Below are positions 23,221-32,742 of a stretch of 64,000 nt of DNA, one piece after another. How positions within the stretch are numbered: position 1 is the first letter of the stretch; the number at the start of each line of letters is the position of its first letter. This DNA is from Phytophthora quininea (taxonomy: Eukaryota; Oomycota; Peronosporomycetes; Peronosporales; Peronosporaceae): contig JAAVTG010000629.1 of the NCBI GenBank assembly GCA_011947345.1, forward strand, positions 1 through 64,000. Reading direction: 5' to 3'. The notes below the pieces were generated by a model. That model saw only the letters and a program-made list of their open reading frames with translations. It searched no databases and had not been told where the DNA came from. A program made the position numbers and the translations under genes.

Positions 23221-23726
23221 AGAATGTGGTAGCGACGCCATATATTTTAGAGGCCGCGTCGGACTGTATTTTGCGATTCCGAAAACCAGTGCGGCTGCCC
23301 CTCGCCACGGCATAATGAGAAGGAAATTTAAAAAGGCGTCAACCATTGCTGTTTCTCGCATGCCAACTCAAATCCGAGGGCCGTGCGCATTTGAGAAGTG
23401 TCTTGCGGATAAGACTGAAGAGATTGATGCAGAAATGTGCTCGGCTGTGACCTGCGCAAGACGGATTCACTATTTCTGCTCGAACGCGCTCCTGGATGGG
23501 GAGTTAGCGGCCTGAGTCAATTCAAGATCCTGTCTGCAAGCACTGAGAGCAGCCTCGGCAGCGCTAAGTACACGAACAACTGGTCTGACCAAAGCTCCCA
23601 GTCGAAGGAAGTCTGCGGCAGCATTAGCGTCGTACCGTCGCTAATCAAAAGAAGCACTACATGCCAATGTTGATCTTGGCACTGCGCGCTCTGGCAAGGT
23701 GCGATCCGCCAGAGCGATAGCAGCTC
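23221..23726. other. no supported gene
   Basis: Short frames only; likely the 5' flank of the Myb-like gene that follows and debris of the mariner fragment. Confidence 0.4.
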
Positions 23727-24700
23727 ATGCTACCAGGAAGCCTCCTCGGTCGAAAAGAAGAAAATAAACGCCGCCTCCGTCCAAACACGGCCACTTCTAA
23801 GACCGCAAGTACAGAGGCTAGACTTGCAGCCGAGGCTCACGGCAACGACATTTCTGGCATGCCGCCATTGGTTTCTTTGGCAGCATCAATACCAAGTCCC
23901 AGAGCGGGAGTAGGTGCATTCGGAGTGGGCGGTAGCTACAATGACGAGAGTCTAATCAGATTTGGAAACGACAGGGAAAGTAGCGACTTCGCTGCTACAA
24001 GTGATAGTGATGTTGATGACGGCAGCACAGAAAACGACAGCTCAATACCGTTGGCGAACAGAAAAGAAGATTTTTCTTCACCAAGGCTGCCAATTTAGCG
24101 CTGCTGCAAGAGATGCTTGGTGTCGAACCATACGCTGCTCCGCATGGAAAGCAATATCAGGAGGTAGCAGATAATCTGAGCAGTCATTTCCATGTCGTTC
24201 CCAAGTTGAGCAGTAGAACCGTCACGGGCCACTACAAACTGTCGGTGGACGAGTTCTACCTAAACGGCAATTCGTATCGCAAGAAGTCCGGCGCGAAGGA
24301 GTATTATAACGAACATAGACAACTACTGCATGAACAAGGGGGCCAGATTGCAGACACAAGGAGAGAGAAAACAGTCAAGCACCGTTCCCAGAGGAGTGAT
24401 GCGGAGGAGAAGGAGCGACTCACTGGACCTGGAAACGAAGATAACACTGCCTCTGTGTCGACATCCGAAGTGTCCGCCCCAGCGACGAATAAACGTCCTG
24501 CACGAGGTGGGCCCCTTGGCCTCTACCTGGAGATACCAGCTGTAAACCATCACAAAGACACCATGCTGCAACGTAGTATGGTGAAGTTGAAGAAGCGAAA
24601 AGCGGGGGCTAAAGAGAGTCGATGGAAAATAGAATTCGAATTCAAACGCAGGAAGCACGCTCTCGATGAACGCATCCACGCGCTAAGGCCCATTGCATAG
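23727..24700 (+). pseudogene. Myb/SANT-like Harbinger accessory protein (second family)
   Basis: First frame 23727-24098: basic start, then an acidic Ser/Asp stretch (FAATSDSDVDDGSTENDSSI). The frame changes near 24060 to that ending at 24700: KRRFFFTKAANLALLQEMLG, YAAPHGKQYQEVADNLSSHF (trihelix-type DNA-binding core), AKEYYNEHRQLLHEQGGQIAD, then a basic C-terminal coiled coil (FEFKRRKHALDERIHALRPIA) and TAG. It is tail-to-tail with the transposase fragment ending at 24712, reproducing the arrangement at 12.4-14.4 kb with diverged sequence. One frameshift is visible. Confidence 0.7.
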
Positions 24701-24711
24701 CGCCCCCTACC

Positions 24712-25095
24712 CTTTACTTGGCCTGCAAACAGGCCTCGCAGTGCCATCGATGAAGCCCCAAACACCGTCCACACCACCAGGGCTCTTGGAAGTGATCACG
24801 GGGCAGTACCGATCTAAGGTGCGGGCGATCCGACCCTCATCAAAGTACAGTAAATCCGAGAAGTTCTCCTGGATATGCTCCACGACGAAGTAGAAACATG
24901 ACAGAGTATCGACGGGGCCCGCCCAAACATTGCTACCATATCGATCCAGCGATGAGGAAACGTCATTCGTCTCGAGCAGATAGCAAGCGCATCCAGAGCT
25001 GTCGAGCGAACGCCCTCCTTCGTGATGACAGGGTCTAGGAGTTTTATGTTGTGGCGAAGCGCAATCACGAAATCGTCTGCGATCAGCCAGCACAC
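24712..25095 (-). pseudogene. PIF/Harbinger transposase N-terminal half (second family)
   Basis: Frames on the minus strand give VITKEGVRSTALDALAICSR, RMTFPHRWIDMVAMFGR, then (other frame) VEHIQENFSDLLYFDEGRI and GVDGVWGFIDGTARPVCRPS, i.e. the region up to the first catalytic Asp of a DDE_4 transposase. The protein is cut right after CRPS, 12 bp from the Myb gene end. An internal deletion has therefore removed the second and third catalytic residues. Not functional. Confidence 0.8.
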
Positions 25096-25107
25096 GGCGC
25101 CCAGACT

Positions 25108-25182
25108 ACCGACTAACGGAGGGGTACTCCGATCGTCCGTGAAGGGGATGCTGAAGTCTTCTCACCTTGTGTACCCGTCGGT
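25108..25182. repeat. 75-bp hairpin-forming repeat, copy 1
   Basis: Homologous to 26872-26944. The outer arms ACCGAC / GTCGGT pair, and just inside them GGGTAC pairs with GTACCC across an 8-nt one-sided bulge. In the other copy the arms are ACTGAC / GTCAGT, so one base pair has changed on both sides. It lies immediately 5' of the Harbinger fragment and may be part of that element's end. Confidence 0.65.
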
Positions 25183-25887
25183 TGGGCCAGCTCTGCTCCT
25201 CGGGAAACTCGAGAGGGTGTGCAGCTGTTGCAAGATGAACCGCCTTGGCGCGGCACGGAACTGTTGGAAGCTGCGCGGGAACTCTTCACGCAGCCGCCGG
25301 TGGTGGGGTGTCAGCTCCGACCGAGTAGCTCGAGGTCGGGGTTGACGGGGTTGCCTTGGTTGGGTGTGTACCCAGGGGTTGTCCTTTCCAATGGGGCTCT
25401 TGCGAGCGCTTGACCGCTTCCTGTAGCGGGGGCTTGAGGGTTGAGGGTGATCACCGGCCACAAATCTCCGGGGCCTTAGCAACAGCGAGGGTGGGCCAAT
25501 ATACTTCCCGTGCCCCGATGACCACTTGTGTACTAGAAGGCAAAATCGACTCTCTGTTTGTTCCTTATGCTTCCTCCTTGCTTTGCCTATCCTGTACCCT
25601 ACATCGCTCCTACGTGGCCTTGCGTCTTACTTGATTCATTCCCTTCGCATCCCGCCTGAAACTGGCCGCACTGTAGGCCTCCATGTGGGTGAAACTCCGT
25701 CACATCATGTCCCGACCTGAGTTCCATCATACACCATTGGTGATCGCAGTCGATGAGTGATGGTCGCCGTTCATGATCGCCATCGCTGAATGATGGTAAC
25801 CATTCCTGATCGCGGTCCGTGGGTGAAGGTCAGATCTGAACCCATATCAGGAAGAATCCAGTGGGCGTCCCTTCGCGTGACTACCCA
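25183..25887. other. no supported gene
   Basis: No gene. A short degenerate repeat of TGATCGC-GTC-GTGATGG occurs at 25738-25815. Confidence 0.45.
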
Positions 25888-26178
25888 TCACTCAACAGTC
25901 GCGTTTTCTCCAGGCCGCTTCTCCACAATGTGCTGCACAAGAATCTTCAACTCGCTCGTGGTAAAGCAGAACTGGTCCTTGGCTTCGGAGTCCGTCATGG
26001 CTAGGATATCGAGCCGAAACTCTGGCACCAGAATACGATCCCTGTACGAAAAAGGCGTGTCTGTCAACCGCTCGAGCTCAAGCAGCAGGAACAACTCCAG
26101 TTCTTCGTCTTCTACCTCGCGATGATGTGCGAGTGCCCACATCTCTAAGCGTCTGCATTCTGGTTTAAAGAGTGACAT
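25888..26178 (-). pseudogene. Harbinger-type transposase N-terminal fragment
   Basis: 96-codon frame containing DTPFSYRDRILVPEFRLDIL, then AMTDSEAKDQFCFTTSELKI. This is the conserved start of oomycete DDE_4 Harbinger transposases (EFRLD...M-x-D-x-EA-x-x-x-FRF-x-x-x-EI). It ends soon after at ENATVE; no downstream catalytic block follows. A fossil fragment. Confidence 0.6.
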
Positions 26179-26871
26179 TTAGTGAAGTGAGACGCATAGG
26201 CGGCTGGATCACGCAGGAAATTAGCGACGAATCTTATTGAACACCCGATGGCTTTAACAATCTGAATGCTGTTAACGCCCTGGGCAGCGTAAACATTGAT
26301 CTACCCGCGAACGCGATAAGCTGACTTATCCTGCCCATAGCAACGTTTGCGAAACAGCAAATTCAATGTGTGTATGTATATCTGTTTAGGGAGGGTATAT
26401 GGTTTAAGCGGATGCAGCCGATACGGGTAACCCGCGTTATTTTCCGCACTGAGGTAGTGTTTATTTATTGCTCCTTCGTCTGAGAGCGGTACCGGCTACT
26501 GCGAACCGGAAAATTTGGACGACGTTTTTAGTTACGTGAGCTTGTCATTTAGTACCAAATCATATGGTCGGATTTACACGTCGAGCTATTGGAAGCATAA
26601 GAGAATGAATCGATCGTTGAGGACGACCGTGAAATTTTGTGGCTCAGTCGAATTGTAAACACAAGCAAAAGAACAAGTTCCTCAATACGTTTTTACGTGA
26701 TGTCGCTCATGGGAACGATTTCAAGATGCTTTCAAGAAGTTTTAGAATTCGACGTACCAGCACGTTCCACTTCGGACGTCAAAAGGTCAGACACCACAAC
26801 GCACAGATCGCCGCCACTGTAAACTGTGGTGTAGCGGGATGTGTCCTAATTCGCTTCCACTGTGCATAGAG
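26179..26871. other. no supported gene
   Basis: AT-richer interval with short frames only. Confidence 0.45.
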
Positions 26872-26944
26872 ACTGACTAAAGGAGGGGGTACTCCGATAT
26901 CCGCGAGGTTGCTAGAGTTGTGTTCACCTTGTGTACCCGTCAGT
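26872..26944. repeat. 73-bp hairpin-forming repeat, copy 2
   Basis: Outer arms ACTGAC / GTCAGT and inner arms GGGTAC / GTACCC, with a 9-nt one-sided bulge. It shares GGTACTCCGAT and TCACCTTGTGTACCCGTC with copy 1 at 25108-25182. The middle has diverged. Confidence 0.65.
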
Positions 26945-26960
26945 GGACTGAATCTGCTCG

Positions 26961-27605
26961 TTGAGTTTTGCACAGCAAAAGCTGCGCGCCGAGGATCATC
27001 GCCCTGAAGCGGACGCGAGCCGACACGATTCAACTCTTCGATGTAGAGGTCTTCGGTACGCAAAATCTCGCGCGTTACTCGAAAAAATCGCCGATACAAT
27101 GTCACTGCAGTCGGCGGATTTGAGTACACACGGCTGGAAAAGTTTTATAAAGCTTTTTCAAGACTCGCAATATCATTTTTTACCGGTGAAGTTCTGCAAA
27201 ATGAAGTGGTCCAAAGCGCTCTTGCCGAAGCCGTCCCGGTTTGACGATCCTCTTGTTGACACCAACCGCGCTGTTGACGCTGGTCTTGTTGACCGTACTG
27301 CTGGAGCTGACACTGACGCTGAACCTACTGATCCTGCTAATGTTGAAGCTGCTCGTGCCGAAATGGAAGCTGAACGTACGGCTCTTGTTAACGTCCGTGA
27401 TAACGATGACATGACATCTTGCGTTGGTGAAAAGCGTCCGCGATCCAAGAACGAAGATGTTGCAGCAGCGTTGAGCTTGTATCCAGAATCCTCTCTGCCG
27501 CAGACAAATTCGCTGGCACCTCGGTCTTCACCACCAACACAAACAGCGCCGGTGGGTGCCGCACCACGTACGTGTTTGCAATCCCGCCGCAGATCACAGG
27601 GCTAA
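26961..27605 (+). CDS. unrecognised 214-codon open frame
   Basis: Open frame without introns. The middle is Asp/Ala/Glu-rich (TAGADTDAEPTDPANVEAAR, EMEAERTALVNVRDNDDM) and is followed by a basic patch, GEKRPRSKNEDV, that could be a nuclear-localisation signal. The Thr-Ala-Asp periodicity looks like real protein rather than chance. No domain, signal peptide or homolog is recognised. It may be an N- or C-terminal piece of a transposon protein. Confidence 0.3.
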   Translation: MSFAQQKLRAEDHRPEADASRHDSTLRCRGLRYAKSRALLEKIADTMSLQSADLSTHGWKSFIKLFQDSQYHFLPVKFCKMKWSKALLPKPSRFDDPLVDTNRAVDAGLVDRTAGADTDAEPTDPANVEAARAEMEAERTALVNVRDNDDMTSCVGEKRPRSKNEDVAAALSLYPESSLPQTNSLAPRSSPPTQTAPVGAAPRTCLQSRRRSQG

Positions 27606-27883
27606 ACAAAACGCAAAGCGAATCACGTGAAACAGCTACAGGAAGCTCGCCGTCTTGCGCAAGACAATTAAAACAAGCCGAAGCACCGGGCCGTTACATT
27701 CGAGGATGTAGACCTCTTACTGACTGGTCGCTGCAGCTACCATTCTGCGCAGCACGTTGTCTTCGCTTAGGATTTTCCAGTCGCTGGGATCATAGAACAA
27801 CCAAAGATCCGCGAAATGTCTACCCCAGAAGAGCTACCGGTAGTTACAACAGAGCTCTCTGCTGACAATGTTGAAGAGCCTTA

Positions 27884-28029
27884 GGAGTTCTAGCGACTAT
27901 CATTCTAGCTACCGACTCGTGGGCCTGTAACGCGACGTCCGAAGACGCCAGTTCCTCGCCAGGACGCAAGCGCACCAGCCAGGAATGCAGGTCTCCCCGA
28001 CGTAGGCTGCGCCGGGTGTTCTAGCAGGG
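27884..28029 (-). repeat. conserved 3' flank of Fanzor/TnpB-like remnant (copy 2)
   Basis: Non-coding DNA downstream of the remnant at 28030, sharing a sharp outer boundary (GGAGTTCTAGC) and inner blocks with 14582-14692. An 8-bp perfect inverted repeat (GTTCTAGC at 28018-28025, GCTAGAAC at 28029-28036, 3-nt loop) overlaps the stop codon of the frame. Candidate element right end and guide-RNA region, by analogy only. Confidence 0.55.
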
Positions 28030-28320
28030 CTAGAACAACTTCTTCACGTTCTTAATGAAGATGTTCTCGGCGGCATTGACATCGCGGTCGAGGACGGCGT
28101 GGCAAAACGAGCAGCGGTAGATTGTACTACCACCCAAGTTGTGTTTTACTGCTCCACAACTCGAACACGTCTTCGACGTGTATTCCTCTTCACAACCAAT
28201 GAGTTTGCCACCGACGCGCTTCATCTTGTAGCGTAGAAGTGTTTTGAAGCGGAAATGGGCCTGGGACAGCATAGCGCGGGCGGTTGAGCTTCTGATCTTA
28301 CGCTTTTGCCGATAAATTCA
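28030..28320 (-). pseudogene. TnpB/Fanzor-like nuclease, C-terminal remnant (copy 2)
   Basis: Better-preserved copy. The minus frame gives RQKRKIRSSTARAMLSQAHF, RFKTLLRYKMKRVGGKLIGC, EEEYTSKTCSSCGAVKHNLG and STIYRCSFCHAVLDRDVNAA, then ENIFIKNVKKLF to TAG at 28030-28032. Both CxxC pairs of the zinc ribbon and the final RuvC Asp in DRDVNAA are intact. The protein is cut at about 28320 by a Harbinger derivative whose terminal repeat starts at 28346, so only about the last 95 residues remain. In this family the ribbon and RuvC domain cut DNA under RNA guidance; this copy cannot. Confidence 0.85.
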
Positions 28321-28345
28321 TGCATGGCAAGAAGACACAATATTA

Positions 28346-28953
28346 AGGCTGCGTACTGCCATTCCGCTGCAATGATCCGACGGGTTGTCCGTCTCGCTGG
28401 ATTCGAGTCATCCGACGGATTGTCCGTTCCGCTGTTTTGTTTGCAGTGCACGATTTCACTGCTCACCGATCCGCCGGTTTGAACCGTCAAATGTAGTCAA
28501 GACCGAGAGCATCAAAAGCAAACGTTTTGCCAGGATGGGAAGGATCTGCCCATGATGGCCGCGTCCTGAAGGGTGCAGTTCGACACGACTTTGTGATCCC
28601 GGAAGGTGTGTTTTGCTACTGATTTCGGAGATGCTATACTAACTAAATGTTCACTGTTTGCTACAGGAAAATATTACCTAGGAGACGCTGGTTATGCCTT
28701 AACCAAGCACACGTTGACGCCATACAGAGGCGTCAGGTACCACCTAAAGGAATTTGGCCAGGGAAGTCAAAAACCACAGACGAAGGAAGAGCTTTTTAAT
28801 CTGCGGCACTCATTGTTGCAACGTCATCGAAAGGACCTACGGCTCCATCAAAAGAAATTCCCGATCCTCCAATCAATACCCAACTACGAGCTGGGCGCGC
28901 AGGTGGGCCTCGTGCAAACCACGTTTGCGATCCAAAATTTCATTCGTTGCCAT
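28346..28953 (+). mobile_element. Harbinger deletion derivative D, copy 1 (3' truncated)
   Basis: Starts at AGGCTGCGTACTGCC (terminal repeat) and carries the 3' half of a DDE_4 transposase: GWEGSAHDGRVLKGAVRHDF, a 69-bp intron (28603-28671, GTGTGT...CTACAG), then KYYLGDAGYALTKHTLTPYR (second Asp), GVRYHLKEFGQGSQKPQTKE and an ELFNLRHSLL...ERTYGSIKR Glu block split by indels. The first-Asp region is absent from all copies in this window, so this is a non-autonomous derivative. Identity with 63153-64000 is lost at 28953. It inserted next to or into Fanzor-like copy 2. Confidence 0.85.
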
Positions 28954-29520
28954 AGCGTAAAACCTCCGACTTCTCCGACCGCCTCCGACAGCTCCGACCT
29001 GCACATAAAGGCGTAAAAAGTCGGGGTGTCATGTCGCTGCTTTAGACAAACGTTGGGGACGGGTGAGGGCACTCGCTACCCTCGCGCAAAAGAAAAAATA
29101 TGTAAGGCCTTGTGCTTTGCCCTCACGATTTCGGCTTTGGCGGGGCCCTCTCCCCTGCCACGCCGTGACGCTGCGGGAACGGGCTTTGTTTGATTGGTCC
29201 TCTTGGTGCTGATCCCTTCAACGGCAATGACATCCATCTTGCAAGATATCGAGAATTTCGTGTTGGTATTTGTAAGGGCATCTGAAATGGTGGGGAAGGG
29301 GGCGTCGGTAAACCGGTATAAGTACCGGTTAGCGTCGCCCCTAAGCAACCCGTTCACCGGGATGCTGCCATACTAGTACTAAATATTGTCAGAAGGTGCT
29401 GATTGGTCGGAGCGCCCAAGCGCCGCACGACAAACGTCAACCAGGCCAGGTCAGAATCATGCGCTCCCGAGATTGATATGCTGGTACTCATGCTCGTTCT
29501 CATGCACAGGTTTGCGAGTT
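28954..29520. other. spacer with strong imperfect palindrome
   Basis: No gene. It contains the hairpin at 29299-29340 and the 5' flank of the Cys/His-repeat gene. Confidence 0.45.
29299..29340. repeat. 42-bp imperfect palindrome
   Basis: Arms GGGCGTCGGTAAACCGGTA and TACCGGTTAGCGTCGCCC around a TAAG loop; the inner 8 bp (AACCGGTA/TACCGGTT) are perfect and the outer part matches with a gap and two mismatches. It would fold into a stable hairpin. Confidence 0.75.
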
Positions 29521-30538
29521 ATGTGGCAATGCAAGTTCTCCCCAGAGTGCAAGGGTGAACCCACTATTAAACGTAGCGGGGAGCTGCACTCGATGTGCGA
29601 GGAACACCGTCGACAGGCTAGTAAGATCCGCAGACCCCGGAAGCCTTCGCCACAACACAAACGACAGCCGTGCAGCAGTCGTGACCAGGCCACAGCGGAA
29701 GCGAGAATAAGTCAGCAGGAAGATCGCAATGAGAATGCCACTCAAGCCCGTGCCTCGTCGTCCCAAGGCAGCCTGTGCAAACACCCTAGCAAATCCGCCA
29801 ACGAGAGAGCTGTAAAGAGGAATGGCGGTCTTCATTGGCTGTGTGGAAGACATCGGCAGATCCAGAATGCTAAGGAGCGTCAGCGGTACGATCGCCAAAA
29901 GAAAATTGCAGGTCAAATAACGACAGAAGAAGACGTAGCTCTAAGCCGTGAAACTGGTTCGGCTGGATTCCCGCACCAAGTGATATTATCAGGCGCATCA
30001 CCACAAAAGAGGGAGTTTGCAATAGCAAAAACGAGCTCGAGACTGCAGCGAGCACTGGTGTTCCAGCATCTTTGAATACGGCCTCAGACGTCCGCTGCAA
30101 GAGCAAGACTCAGGAGTGCGGGCAACGGGGTCCCTGCCAACGCTCCCGCGCCATGAAGAAGAATGGCGAGCTCCATAGGTTTTGTGAGTATCACCGCCGT
30201 CAAAAAATACTATCCAGAGAAAGTGTCGCGAGCGCAAAGCCGCGAGGGAAGCAGCAGCTGAGGGCAGTGGATCCCAAGATGCTCGGGCAAACCTTACATC
30301 GGTGGATCACCAGCAGGCCGCGCTGCGTGCAGTACCAGCCTCCGCTGCTGGAGCTCCAAACCAACAGGTGAGAACGTCAGCTGGCCCCGCTCTGTCAGTC
30401 ACGATACCAGAGCCCATTGTGAGTGTTTTGAAGGCCCAACGCGAAGTGTTCTTACGACGAATTAAAGTCGACGCGCTGTTCCTCGAGCAGTTTGACAACA
30501 TTTGGGCGGAACACTTACAAAACGACAAGAGAGAGTAA
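29521..30538 (+). pseudogene. protein with three Cys/His (C...GxLHxxCxxHR) repeats, frameshifted
   Basis: The start at 29521 (MWQCKFSPECKGEPTIKRSG) opens a likely zinc-binding repeat repeated three times: CKFSPEC...GELHSMCEEHRR, CKHPSKS...GGLHWLCGRHRQ and CKSKTQEC...GELHRFCEYHRR. Shared pattern: C-x4-6-C, a basic KRxG or KKNG, LH-x2-C-x2-HR. The second repeat has lost its second Cys. Between and after them lie basic, Gln-rich helices; the C-terminus (VLKAQREVFLRRIKVDALFL, EQFDNIWAEHL) looks like a helical bundle. Two frame changes (about 29900-30060 and 30230) split it. Similar single motifs occur in uncharacterised oomycete proteins. Nucleic-acid binding is a guess. Confidence 0.6.
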
Positions 30539-30904
30539 AGACACAAACATCTAATCAATGTACGTATACGTGGGGGATTCATCTCCGTCCTAGTGTTCTG
30601 GTCTCGGCTAACCCGCACGTCGATGGTCGGGTTTGATCGATGCACTGTAGGGAATATTTGTGGCCGCTGTTTGTTGTCGGTAAACGCTGTATTCCTTCGT
30701 CATCTCGAGGTCGATTATCTGGCACTTCGCGCAGTAGATGATGCTGCGATCGAACAAAATGGTGCCGTCCACCTTCTTGACCTTCTCGGTCAGTGAGTAG
30801 CTGAAATGGACGTGTCCGAGAGCACCGCTCCCCGAATCTACAGCTAACTTCACGTGACATGGTTTGCATTGACTGCGTTCACACATGGTGGTGGCTTGAC
30901 GCGA
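30539..30904. other. no supported gene
   Basis: Minus frames of about 95 codons are open (30579-30886) but show no recognised motif. One contains VDGTILFDRSIIYCAKCQII, perhaps a fossil with a CxxC pair. Confidence 0.35.
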
Positions 30905-31870
30905 ATCTAACGCTACCTCCTGTCCAAGACCGAAAGGAGGGCGGCCGAATAGCTTCCGCTGATGTCGAATTGTTCAATTCGCGGTGTACCACCTGCACAA
31001 ATATGCCGAAGTGGTATTCGAAGGCTAAGCATATTGCTCACCGAAACATTGACGTCGACGCAGCTAACGCAGAAAGCCTTCTCGCCAGTGACGCAAGTAT
31101 AGTTCATCTTCATGCAATGCACCACGTCCAGCAGAAACGGCTTCATCAGCAACGAGAAATACCAGCAGGAACTGTGTCGGCTCTCATCAGCGAAGCTAAG
31201 ACTGCGCAAAGTGACAGAGACAGAGTAGTCGCCACGAAACTAATGCGGTGTGTTGGCGCTCCTGTCACCTTGACTTTCAACCTAGAACAACCAGCAGGCC
31301 TCTGTAACGGAACAAACGGCGTGGTTTATGATCGAATAGTTTTTGAAGGCAGTGATCTGCCTATCGTTTTAGTCAAGATTACTGACCTGTATCTCGGACC
31401 TTCCTTCCTAAAAGACGTCCCGAATATTGTCCCTTAATGCCACCGGAGGTCAGCTGAGGCAAAAGAAAAGTGACTTTCGGGTTATTCGTCGGGGAATTCC
31501 ATTGCGGTTGGCATACGGCATGACCATCCACAAAGTCCAAGGCTTAACATTGGACAAGGTCGTGTTTCACACCAATTCGTTCCCGACGGTGGCATTTGCG
31601 TATGTTGCCCTGTCGCGAGTAAAGCACCGAGACTCCATTTGTTTTACTCAACCATTGACGCTGGCCAAACTCAGCACAGCAGCAGAGAAGGTTGCCGGCT
31701 TTGAGGCTGAGGAGTCTCGAGTTGCTGCTGCGGTCTCTAAAACGATAGAGGCTGCTCTTCCGGTTGTGCACCAAATGAAGCAGATCGCTCGGCTACACAA
31801 CAGTGCCGTACTCCCCGCGTGTAACTCGGTTCGGGGTCGTCGCAATGGTTGCCATTTGCGATGGCAATGA
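30905..31870 (+). pseudogene. Helitron PIF1-type helicase, C-terminal half
   Basis: Frames on the plus strand give VELFNSRCTT, CVGAPVTLTFNLEQPAGLCN, GTNGVVYDRI, LVKITDLYLGPSFLKDVPNI and, after a frame change near 31432, GIPLRLAYGMTIHKVQGLTL with FAYVALSRVKHRDS. These are motifs IV-VI of PIF1-like helicases of Helitrons. It precedes, rather than follows, the N-terminal half (31940-32590), and both are on the strand opposite to the Rep part (32743-36237). Nonfunctional. Confidence 0.82.
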
Positions 31871-31939
31871 AACATTCCAGAGCTAGGTTGAAAGCGGAGC
31901 TTGAATGCGCACCGTGCGCGCCTTTGCAGATGATAGCTA

Positions 31940-32590
31940 ACGGGAAGGCGGCTCGGGAAAGAGTTGGCTAATAGATCACTTAGTCAAAGATGTAGGTTGT
32001 GTGTTTAGAGACCGACCGAAAAAGCTTTCCCAACGAATTCTCCTACTTGCCCATCAAGGTACAGTGGCTTTTAATATTAAGGGCCAAACGGTGTGTTCGG
32101 CGCTTGGATTCTCATCGTTCTCACGCTCCGCATTTTCGTCTCCTTATGCGTCACTTACCACGCAAAAGAATGGACCGAATAAACTCAACAAGCTTCAGCA
32201 AAGATACAAGGATGTACATTTAGTCATCATCGATGAGTTTAGTGTCATTTCGTGCGGGATGCTTCACTGGGTTGACCAGAGGATGTGAGAGATCTGGCCC
32301 CAGTATCAGCATTTACCTTTTGGCGGACGAGATATAATATTTACTGGCGACGCTGCACAGCTAGACCCCGTCGTCCCCTATGCATTATCAACCTCGAAGG
32401 AGAAAATCCACGACGAAGTGCAACGTAAGAGTCGCGAGTTATGGGAGCAAATACCTAATGTTTGCATGCTAACAGGTCAGAATCGTGGGATGCGTGATCC
32501 CGAGTGGTTTGACGCACTACGACGGCTACACTGCTGTAGACCTTTGGCCCCAGAAGCATTTTCGTCGTCGTCACTGACGGGGTAGCGATG
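31940..32590 (+). pseudogene. Helitron PIF1-type helicase, N-terminal half
   Basis: Walker A reads GGSGKSWLIDHLVKDVGCVF near 31950-32010. It is followed by LAHQGTVAFNIKGQTVCSAL, HLVIIDEFSVISCGML (Walker B), a TGA near 32286, FTGDAAQLDPVVPYAL and LTGQNRGMRDPEWFDALRRL. These are motifs I-IV in order. It stops at TAG near 32583 and then similarity is lost. Order and strand relative to the other pieces are abnormal (see the helicase C-terminal half and the Rep entry). Confidence 0.82.
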
Positions 32591-32742
32591 GTAATGATGG
32601 CCAGCAGGGTTCGCGTCACCGACACTGCTTCTCTCCTTCATACAGGGTCTTACGTAGTCCTTTACAAAGGTCTTTGCTCTTTGGATGTCATCACCTGAGT
32701 ACAGATGCTTCGGTGACCATGTGGTTGCTCTCTTAGGATTGT

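Noticed and set aside
24323..24679. 118-codon minus-strand frame over the Myb-like gene
   Set aside because: Antisense shadow of the plus-strand coding region; no motif.
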